DNA of 64,000 nucleotides, from NCBI GenBank assembly GCA_002284855.1, contig CP015603.1, positions 186,001 through 250,000 on the forward strand. Reading direction: 5' to 3'. Origin of the DNA: Actinobacteria bacterium IMCC25003 (GTDB lineage Bacteria > Actinomycetota > Actinomycetes > Nanopelagicales > Nanopelagicaceae). Made by a program: the position numbers and the translations under genes. This document shows positions 26,289 through 35,194 of this stretch, in pieces. Within the stretch, counting starts at the first letter, position 1, and each line of letters begins with the position of its first letter. A model generated the notes under the pieces. It was not told the origin of the DNA and did no database searches. It worked only from the letters and a program-made list of their open reading frames with translations.

Positions 26289-27290
26289 TTAACGACGAAT
26301 ACCAGCGCTACGAAGGTCTGAAATTCGTAAAGTACCGGTCTTTGCATCATCTTCAGCAGCTAAATAGAGGCGCTGAATCGCAATAACAAAACTTTCGGCG
26401 ACGGTATCGCGGAAATCGGGGCGGGCTAAACGCGCGGCGTCGCCTTCATTGGATGCATATCCAAGATCGACGCGAACTGCAGGGGCTTTTGTAAGACGAA
26501 GTGAATCCCAGGTCTTTGCGTGGGTACGGCAGTTAAGGAAATCAGTGCGTGCGCATATTTCGCGCTGTACTAATGATGCAAAACGCTCGCCAACAATGGA
26601 GTGCACGCCATGTTGATCACTGCCATAAAAGAAGGTTGCAACACCGCGTGCAGATGCATTTACATGGGTATCAACATGGAGCGAGATAAGTAAATCTGCG
26701 TTGTTCTGATTGGTAAAAGTAATTCGCTCAGATTCAGATGGATTGTTATGTGCACCGCGGGTTAGGAAGACGCTTGCACCCAGTGCAAGTAAACGACCTT
26801 CAAGGCGCTGTGCGATGTCGTAGACAACTTCCTTCTCATGTTCTTCAGAAGCTGGATCAATCACAATTACTTTATTGGCAAGAGCTGGCCCGCGATTTTT
26901 CTGCGCCGCACTTTCGCGAAGTGCCGCAGGTGCGCCACCAGAGACAATCTTTGTCAGACGAAGAAGCGCGATGATTGTCGCAGGACCACATTTACCATCA
27001 ACTTTTACACCGACAGATTTTTGGAATTCTTTCACTGCATCTTCTGTCATCTGGCCGAAGATTCCATCGACGCGACCGCTATTAAAACCCATCTCTGTTA
27101 AACGAGATTGAAGAGCTGCAACATCATCACCGCGCATCAGCGGTGAACTTTGTAGATAGAGCGAACGATCACCAAGCTTCCAGCGCGACTCATCGAGTGC
27201 GCGAACGGTTGCTTCGTTAAGTTCGCCTGTTACATGCAGGCCACGTTCTTGTTGGAAAGAGCGAATCTCGTCGGGAGACATCTCTTTCAT
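26289..27290 (-). CDS. cwlM: CwlM-like amidase-fold protein, probably inactive
   Basis: 333 aa. Peptidoglycan-binding repeats (about 1-40 and 50-110: SSPLMRGDDVAALQSRLTEMGF; GQMTEDAVKEFQKSVGVKVDGKCG) precede an Amidase_3 domain. In active enzymes the zinc site begins DPGHGG; here the text reads VIDPASEEHEKEVVYDIA, so the first zinc histidine and its loop are missing. SLHVDT keeps the second histidine, but the catalytic Glu is Asp (VRVDLGYASNEGD). No signal peptide is seen. In mycobacteria CwlM is a cytoplasmic activator of MurA regulated by PknB; that role fits here, with pknB in the same window. Confidence 0.85.
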   Translation of the reverse strand: MKEMSPDEIRSFQQERGLHVTGELNEATVRALDESRWKLGDRSLYLQSSPLMRGDDVAALQSRLTEMGFNSGRVDGIFGQMTEDAVKEFQKSVGVKVDGKCGPATIIALLRLTKIVSGGAPAALRESAAQKNRGPALANKVIVIDPASEEHEKEVVYDIAQRLEGRLLALGASVFLTRGAHNNPSESERITFTNQNNADLLISLHVDTHVNASARGVATFFYGSDQHGVHSIVGERFASLVQREICARTDFLNCRTHAKTWDSLRLTKAPAVRVDLGYASNEGDAARLARPDFRDTVAESFVIAIQRLYLAAEDDAKTGTLRISDLRSAGIRR

Positions 27291-27318
27291 AAATTTATCC
27301 GTCCCCTAAGGGCGTTAA

Positions 27319-27642
27319 TTAAATGAAGCCTTCAAGCTCTTTAAGAAGAGCTGGCTTTGGCTTTGCACCGATGATTGTCTTTACAACTTCACCGTTAACG
27401 TAGACGTTAAGCATTGGAATTGATGTCACGCCGTACTTAATAGCGATTGCTGACTCTTCATCTGTGTTGAGCTTTACGATCTTGAGCTTGTCGCCGTGCT
27501 CAGCTGCGATGTCATCGAGAATTGGAGCAATTGCGCGGCAAGGTCCGCACCATTCAGCCCAGAAATCAACCAAAACTGGTGTGCTGCTCTTTAGTACAAC
27601 CTGATCGAAATCAGCTGCCGTGACCTTAGTTGGTGCGCTCAT
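27319..27642 (-). CDS. trxA: Thioredoxin
   Basis: 107 aa with the redox motif WCGPC (C32, C35) in VDFWAEWCGPCRAIAP and the cis-proline loop VTSIPMLNVY. Start preceded by AGGAG. It lies downstream of trxB, which reduces it, and upstream of cwlM, the same order as in M. tuberculosis. Confidence 0.96.
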   Translation of the reverse strand: MSAPTKVTAADFDQVVLKSSTPVLVDFWAEWCGPCRAIAPILDDIAAEHGDKLKIVKLNTDEESAIAIKYGVTSIPMLNVYVNGEVVKTIIGAKPKPALLKELEGFI

Positions 27643-27678
27643 CGTTACTCCTATGTGTTTTGTAAGAAAGCTAGATTA

Positions 27679-28608
27679 CTAGTGGGATAAGAATTTTTCA
27701 GCGTCTAGAGCCGCCTGGCACCCGGAACCTGCTGCAGTAATTGCTTGGCGGTAGGTGTGATCTACCAAGTCGCCACATGCAAAGACTCCAGAAAGATTTG
27801 TGCGCGTTGAACGGCCTTCAACCTTGACGTAGCCCTCGTCATCGAGAGTTACAGAAGATGTAACAAGTTCAGAGCGCGGAATATGCCCGATTGCGACAAA
27901 GAGTCCGGTGAAATCACGCTTAGAGACTTCGCCGGTCTTGGTATTACGTAATTCGAGAGCTTCAACCTTTTCAGCGCCCAAGACATCGATGACTTCGGTA
28001 TCCCAGAGCATTTCAAGCTTTGGATTTGCGAATGCACGCTCTTGCATAATCTTTGATGCGCGAAGTTCATCGCGACGGTGGATCAAGACAACTTTGCTTG
28101 CAAATTTAGTGAGGAATGTTGCCTCTTCAACTGCAGAGTCTCCGCCACCAACAACAGCGATTGTTTGATCGCGGAAGAAGAAACCATCACAGGTTGCGCA
28201 CCAAGAAACTCCGCGACCCGAAAGACGCTTCTCATTCTCTAAACCAATTTCACGATAGGCAGAACCCATTGCAAGAATGACTGACTTTGCTTTAACAGTA
28301 TTTCCAGAACCATCTTTAATAACTTTGATTTCGCCGGTGAGATCCATTTCAACGACATCGTCGGTAATGAGTTCGGCACCGAAACGCTTTGCCTGCTTGC
28401 GCATGTTGTCCATCAAGTCTGGACCCATGATGCCATCGATAAATCCTGGGAAGTTTTCGACTTCGGTGGTGTTCATTAGCGCCCCACCAGCTGTAACAGA
28501 ACCTTCGTAGATGACAGGGTTTAACTGCGCACGCGCCGCATAAATCGCAGCGGTATATCCAGCAGGTCCTGATCCAACAATGACGACTTCGCGTACTTCA
28601 GTGCTCAT
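27679..28608 (-). CDS. trxB: Thioredoxin reductase
   Basis: 309 aa FAD/NADPH enzyme that reduces thioredoxin. FAD motif VVIVGSGPAGYTAAIYAARA near the start, redox motif CATCDG, NADPH motif VVGGGDSAVEEA and C-terminal VFACGDLVDHTYRQAITAAGSG. I chose the start at 28608 rather than a GTG nine codons upstream because a leaderless -10 (TAATGT) lies seven bases before it. Confidence 0.94.
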   Translation of the reverse strand: MSTEVREVVIVGSGPAGYTAAIYAARAQLNPVIYEGSVTAGGALMNTTEVENFPGFIDGIMGPDLMDNMRKQAKRFGAELITDDVVEMDLTGEIKVIKDGSGNTVKAKSVILAMGSAYREIGLENEKRLSGRGVSWCATCDGFFFRDQTIAVVGGGDSAVEEATFLTKFASKVVLIHRRDELRASKIMQERAFANPKLEMLWDTEVIDVLGAEKVEALELRNTKTGEVSKRDFTGLFVAIGHIPRSELVTSSVTLDDEGYVKVEGRSTRTNLSGVFACGDLVDHTYRQAITAAGSGCQAALDAEKFLSH

Positions 28609-28621
28609 GGACGCAACATTA
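28609..28621 (-). promoter_or_regulatory. Leaderless promoter -10 of trxB
   Basis: TAATGT, seven bases, ATG on the minus strand, in the short gap after murJ. It would let trxB-trxA be transcribed apart from murJ. Confidence 0.4.
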
Positions 28622-28635
28622 CCGCTCGCGGTCAC

Positions 28636-30270
28636 TTACTTCTTGCGACGGCGTTGCAGAACAGATGTGGCGAAGCCCCTGAGACCTGCGATTTCACTCA
28701 CTTTGAGGAGCTTTGCGCAGAGGAGATATGTAACTCCACTGCCACCAAGAATAAAAATCAATCGGAGAGCGCGAAGAGAGAGTGTGGTCTCGTCATATGC
28801 CCATCCGAAGTATTGCGCAATTGCAAAGAAGGGAAGCATTCCAATCAAGGAAGCCAGTAGTAGCCGTCCGTGCTGTGAGGCGAATTCACCGACCTGCAAT
28901 TTGCCGACATGCTTCTTTAGAAGTGCGATTGTAATAAAGAGACCAACGATGTAACTAATAGAGAATGCAATTCCTAGACCAACGGTGACCCAGTTACTAT
29001 CAAGTGTGGCTAGGAAGATGTAAGAAAGACCAACAGAAATTACATTGATGATGACGATTGAAGTTACTTGAGTCTTGGTATCTTCAAAGGCATTAAAGCC
29101 ACGAATTAGAATTAAGTTAATTGAGAATGCAACAAGGCCAAGGCTGAGCGCCGAGAGTACGAAGCCGATATAGCGAGAATCTTCGAGACTGATTCCCATA
29201 TAGAGAACTTCAGTCATTAGTGGCCCAAAGAAGAGAAGCGCTACAGCGCTCGGAACGGTAACGACACCCACCATGCGGATGGCACGAATTAATTGCTTAC
29301 GAACTTCCTCTACGTCCCTTGCAATCGCAAGTTTGGAGAGATGAGGTAAGAGCGCTGTCACAATGGAGATGGTGACAATTGAATATGGCAATAACATGAT
29401 GTAGTACGCGCTTGTGTAGGGAGTAAATCCCACACCTGTTGTAATTCCGGCTTGTGCACTTCGAACTGCAGCACTGGTTGCGACGTTAACTGTTACTAAA
29501 TACCCGAGCTGAGAAACCAAGACATAGACGAGGGTCCAACCAGCTAAACCAAATGATTTTCCTAAACCTTGCACGCCAAACATGGGACGAAGGTGGATTC
29601 CAGAGCGCTTAACTACGGGAATCAAAATCAAAGCCTGAATAACAACACCGAGCGTGGTTCCCCACCCCAGTAACTGCACTTGAAAATCTGTAATTTCACC
29701 GATGGAAATTGCCCGCTGCGTAGCGAGAATCGCGGCGAAGACCACGATTACAACAAGATTGTTAGCAATCGGCGCCCACATAAGAGGAGCAAATGAGCCT
29801 CGGGCATTAGCTACCTGACCGAGCATGGTGAAGAGTCCCAAGAAGAAGATCTGCGGCAAGCAGTAGCGGGTAAATGCCACAGCGATATGTTGTTCAGTCT
29901 CAAAGCCGGGCGTTGAGAATTCTGGCGCATAGAGTCGAACAAGTGCCGGGGCGAAGATTACGCCGACAATAACAAGAGCGAAGAGAATTCCAGAAATTGT
30001 TGTAACTAAACGAGATGCAAAGGCATGGCCACCATCTTCATCTGAGAATGAGCGAACAAGTTGGGGAACGAAGATTGCAGTGAGCGCTCCGCCAACAAGT
30101 AAGTTGTAGAGAATATTAGGCATGGTATTTGCCACGTTGTAGGTATCGGCTAGAAGTGCGGTACCGAGAACAGCTACAGCGAGAAGTGCGCGAATAAATC
30201 CGGTGATGCGCGAAAGAATTGTTCCAATCGCCATGATTCCTGATGCGCGGAAGAGCTCATTATTTTTCAC
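28636..30270 (-). CDS. murJ: Lipid II flippase MurJ
   Basis: 544 aa polytopic MurJ/MviN protein with about 14 membrane segments. It begins ASGIMAIGTILSRITGFIRALLAVAVLG, and the conserved GQVANARGSFAPLMWAPIANNLVVI follows. It flips lipid-linked peptidoglycan precursor across the membrane. The M. tuberculosis homologue has an extra C-terminal pseudokinase and extracellular domain; this one ends after the membrane core with a basic tail (LQRRRKK). The GTG start overlaps the preceding stop. Confidence 0.92.
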   Translation of the reverse strand: MKNNELFRASGIMAIGTILSRITGFIRALLAVAVLGTALLADTYNVANTMPNILYNLLVGGALTAIFVPQLVRSFSDEDGGHAFASRLVTTISGILFALVIVGVIFAPALVRLYAPEFSTPGFETEQHIAVAFTRYCLPQIFFLGLFTMLGQVANARGSFAPLMWAPIANNLVVIVVFAAILATQRAISIGEITDFQVQLLGWGTTLGVVIQALILIPVVKRSGIHLRPMFGVQGLGKSFGLAGWTLVYVLVSQLGYLVTVNVATSAAVRSAQAGITTGVGFTPYTSAYYIMLLPYSIVTISIVTALLPHLSKLAIARDVEEVRKQLIRAIRMVGVVTVPSAVALLFFGPLMTEVLYMGISLEDSRYIGFVLSALSLGLVAFSINLILIRGFNAFEDTKTQVTSIVIINVISVGLSYIFLATLDSNWVTVGLGIAFSISYIVGLFITIALLKKHVGKLQVGEFASQHGRLLLASLIGMLPFFAIAQYFGWAYDETTLSLRALRLIFILGGSGVTYLLCAKLLKVSEIAGLRGFATSVLQRRRKK

Positions 30271-31361
30271 TTGCGAGCCCTCCTGACGCGGCGTACAGAT
30301 TGTGTTACTGCACCCAAGAAGAGTAGAACCGCTGCACCAGTGGTAAACCAGGCAACACGCGAATCAATAATGGTTGCGGTGAGATTGAGCTTTGATATGT
30401 CCCCGACAAGCTGGCCTTTGGTATTCATAAATTGAGCAAGTACTAGAGTTGATCCCGGTGCAATAACATCAACAGGAACCAGAATCTGTTGGCGCGATTT
30501 TGGAGCGACAGTAATGTTATTGATGTTCTCAACCTGCATGCGCGAATTCATCGGAATAAGTGAGACGCTCACTACCGAAGCTGTATCAAAGTTGTTAACG
30601 AGAGTTATTGGCAACTTGGCTGTCTTGGATGTGAGTTGGTAACGGCCCGGAATGACGCGGAGGCGATGAGATAGGACTTTTACCGCGGTGCTCTGGTTAT
30701 AAGAATAGAAGGTGCGCTCTTCACGTGTGAGAAGAGGGTTCATTACAATCCCAAGACGAGCACGCGCATTGAAGACTTCTTCAGATGTTGTGATTGTAGA
30801 AAGACCGGTAAGCAATCGACGGTTCTTTGAATAGCTGTAGATAAATTCATTACCGAGGCGAGAAGCGCCCTTACCCCAACCGTTTTGAGCGCTGACCGGG
30901 CGGCGCAGAGATTCTTGAAGCTGAGTCTGTGCATAGAGTGAATAGAACTTGAGTTCGCCAGGAGCTGTTGATTTCAATAACTTCTCATCAGGGTTTCCAT
31001 ACGGAAGCGCAACAACGCTGTTATTGGAGATAACGTTGCGCAGACGGAATAACCAATTACGCGCAGTCTGTTGACCTGCAGCATCCTCTTTACCGGCAAA
31101 GGTATAGCCATCTGCCATATCTTCGATCTCATTGATTAACGCTGCATCAATTACAAATGTGCTTTGTGTTGAATTGATACCGAAGATGAGTTTTCCCAAT
31201 TTGCCATTGGGAAGCAGAGTGACTGCAAGTTCGTTGTTGCGAAATTTTCCATCAAATGTGGTGTGTGGTTTATCAACGATTCGAATAACTGGCGTTGCAG
31301 AGTGCGCAGTGGGAATGGCTAAGAATGAGAGCGCAAAGATTGCAACGAGAAGTTTTCTCAT
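30267..31361 (-). CDS. DUF6049-like exported membrane-anchored protein
   Basis: 364 aa. A signal peptide (MRKLLVAIFALSFLAIPTAHSA) is followed by an exported domain and one C-terminal membrane helix (VAWFTTGAAVLLFLGAV) with a basic tail. Position between murJ and the NUDIX gene equals that of the large DUF6049 protein of M. tuberculosis, which is about twice as long, so this looks like a reduced version. A beta-rich domain near the end (ITLVNNFDTASVVSVSLIPMN) resembles DUF6049. Probable role with MurJ in envelope growth; function unknown. Confidence 0.7.
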   Translation of the reverse strand: MRKLLVAIFALSFLAIPTAHSATPVIRIVDKPHTTFDGKFRNNELAVTLLPNGKLGKLIFGINSTQSTFVIDAALINEIEDMADGYTFAGKEDAAGQQTARNWLFRLRNVISNNSVVALPYGNPDEKLLKSTAPGELKFYSLYAQTQLQESLRRPVSAQNGWGKGASRLGNEFIYSYSKNRRLLTGLSTITTSEEVFNARARLGIVMNPLLTREERTFYSYNQSTAVKVLSHRLRVIPGRYQLTSKTAKLPITLVNNFDTASVVSVSLIPMNSRMQVENINNITVAPKSRQQILVPVDVIAPGSTLVLAQFMNTKGQLVGDISKLNLTATIIDSRVAWFTTGAAVLLFLGAVTQSVRRVRRARK

Positions 31362-31966
31362 ATTGCGCTCAGCTCTTGCGTAGCGTTGGTGCGCGATATC
31401 AATTTCTTTTCATCGGGATAGGCCAGTTTCTCAATAATTTGCTCGAGAGGAAACCAAGCGACCTCATCAACTTCAGTCTCTTGAGCTGCAAGCAGACCGC
31501 CACTTTCGCGGAAGAGATAGTGATGAACGGTTTTATGAATTCTTTTTCCACCGGCCATAAACCAGAAATCAATAACCCCGAGCGATTTTTCAATAATCGA
31601 TTCAATGCCGGTCTCTTCTTGAACTTCGCGAAGAGCAGCTTGTTCAGGAGTTTCGCCTTCTTCGATATGGCCCTTCGGAAGTGACCAGAGAATTCTTTTA
31701 CCAGAAGCATCTTTCTGATCGCGACGGCCAATAAGTAGTCCGAGTTTTCCGGTTGTATCGACTACAAGTCCGCCTGCGCTGACCTCATCGACGCGCTTGG
31801 CATACGGAGGCTTCGGCTTTGTATTTTTTGGCGCAGCTTTTGGGGTCTGCGAAGAAGGGTTGGGTGAGGTCGTTAAATCTTGAGATTGCGGAGAGCGATT
31901 AGCTGGGCGCCTGCGCCTGCGTTTCTTTTTCGTACCTTCGCTGCCCGCACTAGGTGCCGGGGTCAT
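31358..31966 (-). CDS. NUDIX hydrolase, MutT-like
   Basis: 202 aa. The Nudix box GHIEEGETPEQAALREVQEETG is at about 99-120. An N-terminal extension of some 55 residues is basic and Pro/Lys rich (KKKRRRRRPANRSPQ), probably disordered. Equivalent in position to mutT4 of M. tuberculosis. Substrate may be an oxidised nucleotide or a dinucleoside polyphosphate. The leaderless -10 TACGAT lies six bases before the ATG; the stop overlaps the next gene by four bases. Confidence 0.88.
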   Translation of the reverse strand: MTPAPSAGSEGTKKKRRRRRPANRSPQSQDLTTSPNPSSQTPKAAPKNTKPKPPYAKRVDEVSAGGLVVDTTGKLGLLIGRRDQKDASGKRILWSLPKGHIEEGETPEQAALREVQEETGIESIIEKSLGVIDFWFMAGGKRIHKTVHHYLFRESGGLLAAQETEVDEVAWFPLEQIIEKLAYPDEKKLISRTNATQELSAI

Positions 31967-31978
31967 GGGGCAATCGTA
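31967..31978 (-). promoter_or_regulatory. Leaderless promoter -10 of the NUDIX gene
   Basis: TACGAT, six bases, ATG on the minus strand. Back to back with the pcnA promoter inside a 32-bp gap. Confidence 0.5.
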
Positions 31979-31984
31979 CGCGAC

Positions 31985-31998
31985 TACGCTTATCTATT
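31985..31998 (+). promoter_or_regulatory. Possible -10 of pcnA
   Basis: TACGCT, eight bases, GTG. The spacing is slightly longer than in the other leaderless promoters of this window. Confidence 0.35.
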
Positions 31999-33447
31999 GT
32001 GAGCGCTGAGAAGGTTAATTTAGGAGCAGCGGGCGATTTAGCTATTCGCTCGCTGATCGAACGCGCACCCCTGGCAAGTTCTCTCGCCGAAGCATTTAAG
32101 AAAGAGGGATTTCGCCTCGCTCTCGTGGGTGGGCCTGTGCGGGATGCAATTCTTGGACGACTCGGCAACGATTTAGATTTCACAACAGATGCGCATCCGC
32201 ACCAGACAAAGAAAATACTTAAATCGTGGGCAGATAATACGTGGGATACAGGAATTCTCTTTGGAACTGTTGCTGGAAAGCGCGGAGATACCACCGTTGA
32301 AGTAACTACATATCGCACTGAGAAGTATGAAGAAGAATCACGCAACCCCGATGTTGAATTCGGCGACACGATTGAAGGAGATCTATCACGTCGCGATTTC
32401 ACTGTGAACTCGATGGCGCTTGAACTCACAGGTGCAAAACCAGAATTTATTGATCCATTTGATGGACTCGGTGATTTAGGAAAACGTGTACTGCGCACAC
32501 CCGCAAGTGCAACGCAATCATTTAGTGATGATCCACTTCGCATGATGCGCGCTGCTCGTTTTGCGAGCCAACTTAATTTTGAGATTGCTAAAGAAGTACT
32601 AAGCGCTATGAGTTCTATGGCCAGTCGAATCTCAATTATCTCGGCAGAACGTGTGCGTGAAGAATTTACAAAGCTTTTGATGTCTCCTAACCCACGTATC
32701 GGAATCACAATTTTGGTCGATACTGGAATAGCAGAGTTAGTGCTGCCAGAAATTCCTAAGTTACGACTTGAGATTGATGAACACCATCACCATAAAGATG
32801 TCTACGAACACTCAATCACAGTTCTTGAACAAGCTATTGCGCAAGAAGAACGCCTTGGTGGACCAAACCTTGTCATTCGTCTTGCCGCCCTATTGCATGA
32901 CATTGGAAAGCCAAAGACTCGTAACCTTCTCGAAGGCGGCGGAGTTTCATTCCACCATCACGAAGTCGTTGGCGCGCGCCTTTCGAAGAACCGCATGAAG
33001 GCGCTCCGCTTTGATAATGACACTATTGATGCCGTTGAAACACTTGTGGCACTTCACCTTCGCTTCCACGGTTACGGCGATGGCGAATGGACCGACTCTG
33101 CTGTGCGCCGATATGTGCGTGACGCAGGCGATTTACTGACACATTTACATGTACTTACACGTGCTGATTGCACCACTCGTAATGCAAAGAAGGCAGATCG
33201 TCTTGCACGCACATATGACGGACTTGAAGCGCGCATCGCAAAACTTGCAGAGGAAGAAGAGCTTTCCAGAATTCGTCCCGATCTTGATGGCGCACAAGTG
33301 ATGTCGCTACTCGGAATCAAACCTTCTGCTGATGTTGGCAAGGCTCTCGATTTTCTTATGGAGCTGCGCATGGAACATGGCCCACTTGGTGAAGAACGCG
33401 CGACAGAAGAGTTAATTCAATGGTGGAAAGCTAGGCGACACCCTTAA
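31999..33447 (+). CDS. pcnA: CCA tRNA nucleotidyltransferase / poly(A) polymerase family
   Basis: 482 aa. The nucleotidyltransferase motif GGPVRD (44-49) and the metal-binding DxD (58-60) are followed by RRDFTVNSMALEL and the tRNA-binding neck. A C-terminal HD domain (LLHDIGKPKTR) is present. Neither tRNA in this window encodes CCA, so a CCA-adding enzyme is needed. The GTG start at 31999 is preferred over an ATG inside the divergent NUDIX gene. Its end overlaps the convergent MFS gene by 17 bp. Confidence 0.92.
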   Translation: MSAEKVNLGAAGDLAIRSLIERAPLASSLAEAFKKEGFRLALVGGPVRDAILGRLGNDLDFTTDAHPHQTKKILKSWADNTWDTGILFGTVAGKRGDTTVEVTTYRTEKYEEESRNPDVEFGDTIEGDLSRRDFTVNSMALELTGAKPEFIDPFDGLGDLGKRVLRTPASATQSFSDDPLRMMRAARFASQLNFEIAKEVLSAMSSMASRISIISAERVREEFTKLLMSPNPRIGITILVDTGIAELVLPEIPKLRLEIDEHHHHKDVYEHSITVLEQAIAQEERLGGPNLVIRLAALLHDIGKPKTRNLLEGGGVSFHHHEVVGARLSKNRMKALRFDNDTIDAVETLVALHLRFHGYGDGEWTDSAVRRYVRDAGDLLTHLHVLTRADCTTRNAKKADRLARTYDGLEARIAKLAEEEELSRIRPDLDGAQVMSLLGIKPSADVGKALDFLMELRMEHGPLGEERATEELIQWWKARRHP

Positions 33448-34708
33448 GAAAGAATTTCTTGGGGCGTAACAAGATAGTTGCAACTAAAGCCCAGGCAATC
33501 GATGTAAGCAGTGGTAGCACCCAAGAGTCTCCACTTGTAGGTAAAACCCAAGCAGCGATAAGTGCACCGGAGACAATTGCTGCATTAACTACAACATCAT
33601 AAACAGCAAAGACTCGACCCCTGTAGAGATCTTCAATCTTTGATTGCACAAGTGCATCGTTTGTCACCTTCACGCTCTGCCCGCAAAGTGCCGTGAAGAA
33701 AGCTGTTGCCGCAAGGAGAACCGGTGTTCTATCTATAACAAGAAGCAGTGAGCTCAGACTCGCAGCAGCAATGGAGAGGCGGATCCAACGGTGGCGACCA
33801 ATGCGCGCAACACCAAATGGAGCAATGAGGGCACCGATAACGAATCCAACTGCAGCAATCGATAAATCTAAGCTCAACCCAGCAAGCCCCGCTTCACTGT
33901 CAGATGGATTGTGAAAAGTATTTCTCTCGAGCAGAAGCGCAGTTAGGGTGAGTGCAGTTAAGCCACCACGATGGATAGCTGTTGCTGTTATACCGCGGGC
34001 CGCATCTGCATGTTCTTCAAGAAATTTAAAACCATCGCGCATTTCGCGAAAGCCTTGAGAAAAACTTCCTTTGACGATTTCGTGATCAAGCGGGCCGATC
34101 TCCTTCCGCTTCAATAGCCCTGCCAAGATCGCAGTAATTGCATATCCAACTGCGGCAAGAAGAACTAAGAGCGCATCTGAGTGATCAGCAGAGGCGCTGC
34201 TATCAATTACGCGGCGAATGCCAAGTCCAAATCCCCCACCCAGCACCACCCAGACAGATCCCCCGGTTACAGCCAGGGCATTTGCCGAGATTAATGATTG
34301 CGGTTGAGTCATCAAAGGAATTCCTGCTGAGAGCCCAGCCAATATAAGTCGATTGACTCCGAAAGCAATCAGAACAAATACTGTTATTTCAAGACCTGTG
34401 TAATTGTTAAACATTAAGAATGCAATTACGACAAGAGTGATAGAACGCGTCAGATTTGCAAAGAAGATTGCGCGCTGGCGGGAGAAGCGGTCTAGCACCG
34501 TTCCAACAAATGGCCCAACGATTGAATATGGAAGGAGAACCACAGCGAATGCGACAGCAGCATTAATTGCGCTTGCTTGGCGCTCGGGGGAGAAGAGTAC
34601 GAATGAGGCAAGTGCGCTCTGGAATAGACCGTCGATAAATTGACCAGACCACCGAACTCGGAGTAAACGAAAAAGTTTGGCATCTTTGAGTAACTGCCAA
34701 ATTGTCAT
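33431..34708 (-). CDS. MFS transporter
   Basis: 425 aa, about 12 membrane segments, major facilitator superfamily of the MFS_1/multidrug efflux type (LLPYSIVGPFVGTVLDRFSRQRAIFFANL is the loop 2-3 motif with GxxxDRxxRR-like sequence). Exported compound unknown. It has a leaderless promoter and is divergent from the DUF5318 gene. Confidence 0.85.
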   Translation of the reverse strand: MTIWQLLKDAKLFRLLRVRWSGQFIDGLFQSALASFVLFSPERQASAINAAVAFAVVLLPYSIVGPFVGTVLDRFSRQRAIFFANLTRSITLVVIAFLMFNNYTGLEITVFVLIAFGVNRLILAGLSAGIPLMTQPQSLISANALAVTGGSVWVVLGGGFGLGIRRVIDSSASADHSDALLVLLAAVGYAITAILAGLLKRKEIGPLDHEIVKGSFSQGFREMRDGFKFLEEHADAARGITATAIHRGGLTALTLTALLLERNTFHNPSDSEAGLAGLSLDLSIAAVGFVIGALIAPFGVARIGRHRWIRLSIAAASLSSLLLVIDRTPVLLAATAFFTALCGQSVKVTNDALVQSKIEDLYRGRVFAVYDVVVNAAIVSGALIAAWVLPTSGDSWVLPLLTSIAWALVATILLRPKKFFLKGVA

Positions 34709-34720
34709 ACGCCAAGCGTA
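34709..34720 (-). promoter_or_regulatory. Leaderless promoter -10 of the MFS gene
   Basis: TACGCT, six bases, ATG on the minus strand. Confidence 0.5.
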
Positions 34721-34751
34721 GTTAAAGAAAGGGGATTATTCTTCTCCTGCT

Positions 34752-35168
34752 ATGAAAACAAAGCGCGGGTTCATCGACTATTCACTTGATAAGCGCGCGA
34801 CCCTGCTCGCGCTCTTCCGTGGAGTTGTCGATGCATGCGATGCCGATCCCTATTTGATGCGCGCTGCGAAGTATCACGGTGATAAAGCCGACCGAAAGTG
34901 TCCTGTCTGCAAGAAGGATTCACTTGTCGAGCTCCGCTACACATTTGGTGATCAACTCGGCCAATTCTCAGGTCGCATCAAGAGTCCCGATGAATTGAAT
35001 GAAATGGAATCCGAGTTCGGTGAGTTTTCGGTCTATGTTGTTGAAGTCTGCCGTGATTGTTCATGGAACCATCTCTGTTCTACCTACTTATTAGGAGACG
35101 GTCGCGAGCGTAAAGCGCCTCGTAAACAACGAACACTTGAAGACGAGGACTTTGCTTCGCTGAAGTAG
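34752..35168 (+). CDS. DUF5318 family protein
   Basis: 138 aa actinobacterial protein of unknown function, found next to ponA in mycobacteria too. It opens MKTKRGFIDYSLDKRATLLALFRG; two cysteine pairs (CPVCKKDS at about 54 and CRDCSWNHLC at about 97) suggest a small zinc-ribbon fold. A possible -10 (TATTCT) is nine bases before the ATG. Twenty-six bases separate it from ponA. Confidence 0.85.
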   Translation: MKTKRGFIDYSLDKRATLLALFRGVVDACDADPYLMRAAKYHGDKADRKCPVCKKDSLVELRYTFGDQLGQFSGRIKSPDELNEMESEFGEFSVYVVEVCRDCSWNHLCSTYLLGDGRERKAPRKQRTLEDEDFASLK

Positions 35169-35182
35169 CTGTAAATCCCCAG

Positions 35183-35194
35183 TAATCTAGCCAC
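35183..35194 (+). promoter_or_regulatory. Leaderless promoter -10 of ponA
   Basis: TAATCT, six bases, ATG; identical hexamer and spacing to the ppiA promoter. Confidence 0.5.

Noticed and set aside
30718-30729. TTCACGTGTGAG as a third parS site
   Set aside because: Only the core is palindromic; the flanks do not match the ParB consensus.
31950-32708. A 252-codon open frame opposite pcnA
   Set aside because: It mirrors the conserved nucleotidyltransferase gene and shows no family features.
32776-32796. Four consecutive histidines in pcnA (DEHHHHKDVYEHS)
   Set aside because: This looks like a cloning tag but lies inside the conserved region before the HD domain and is natural.
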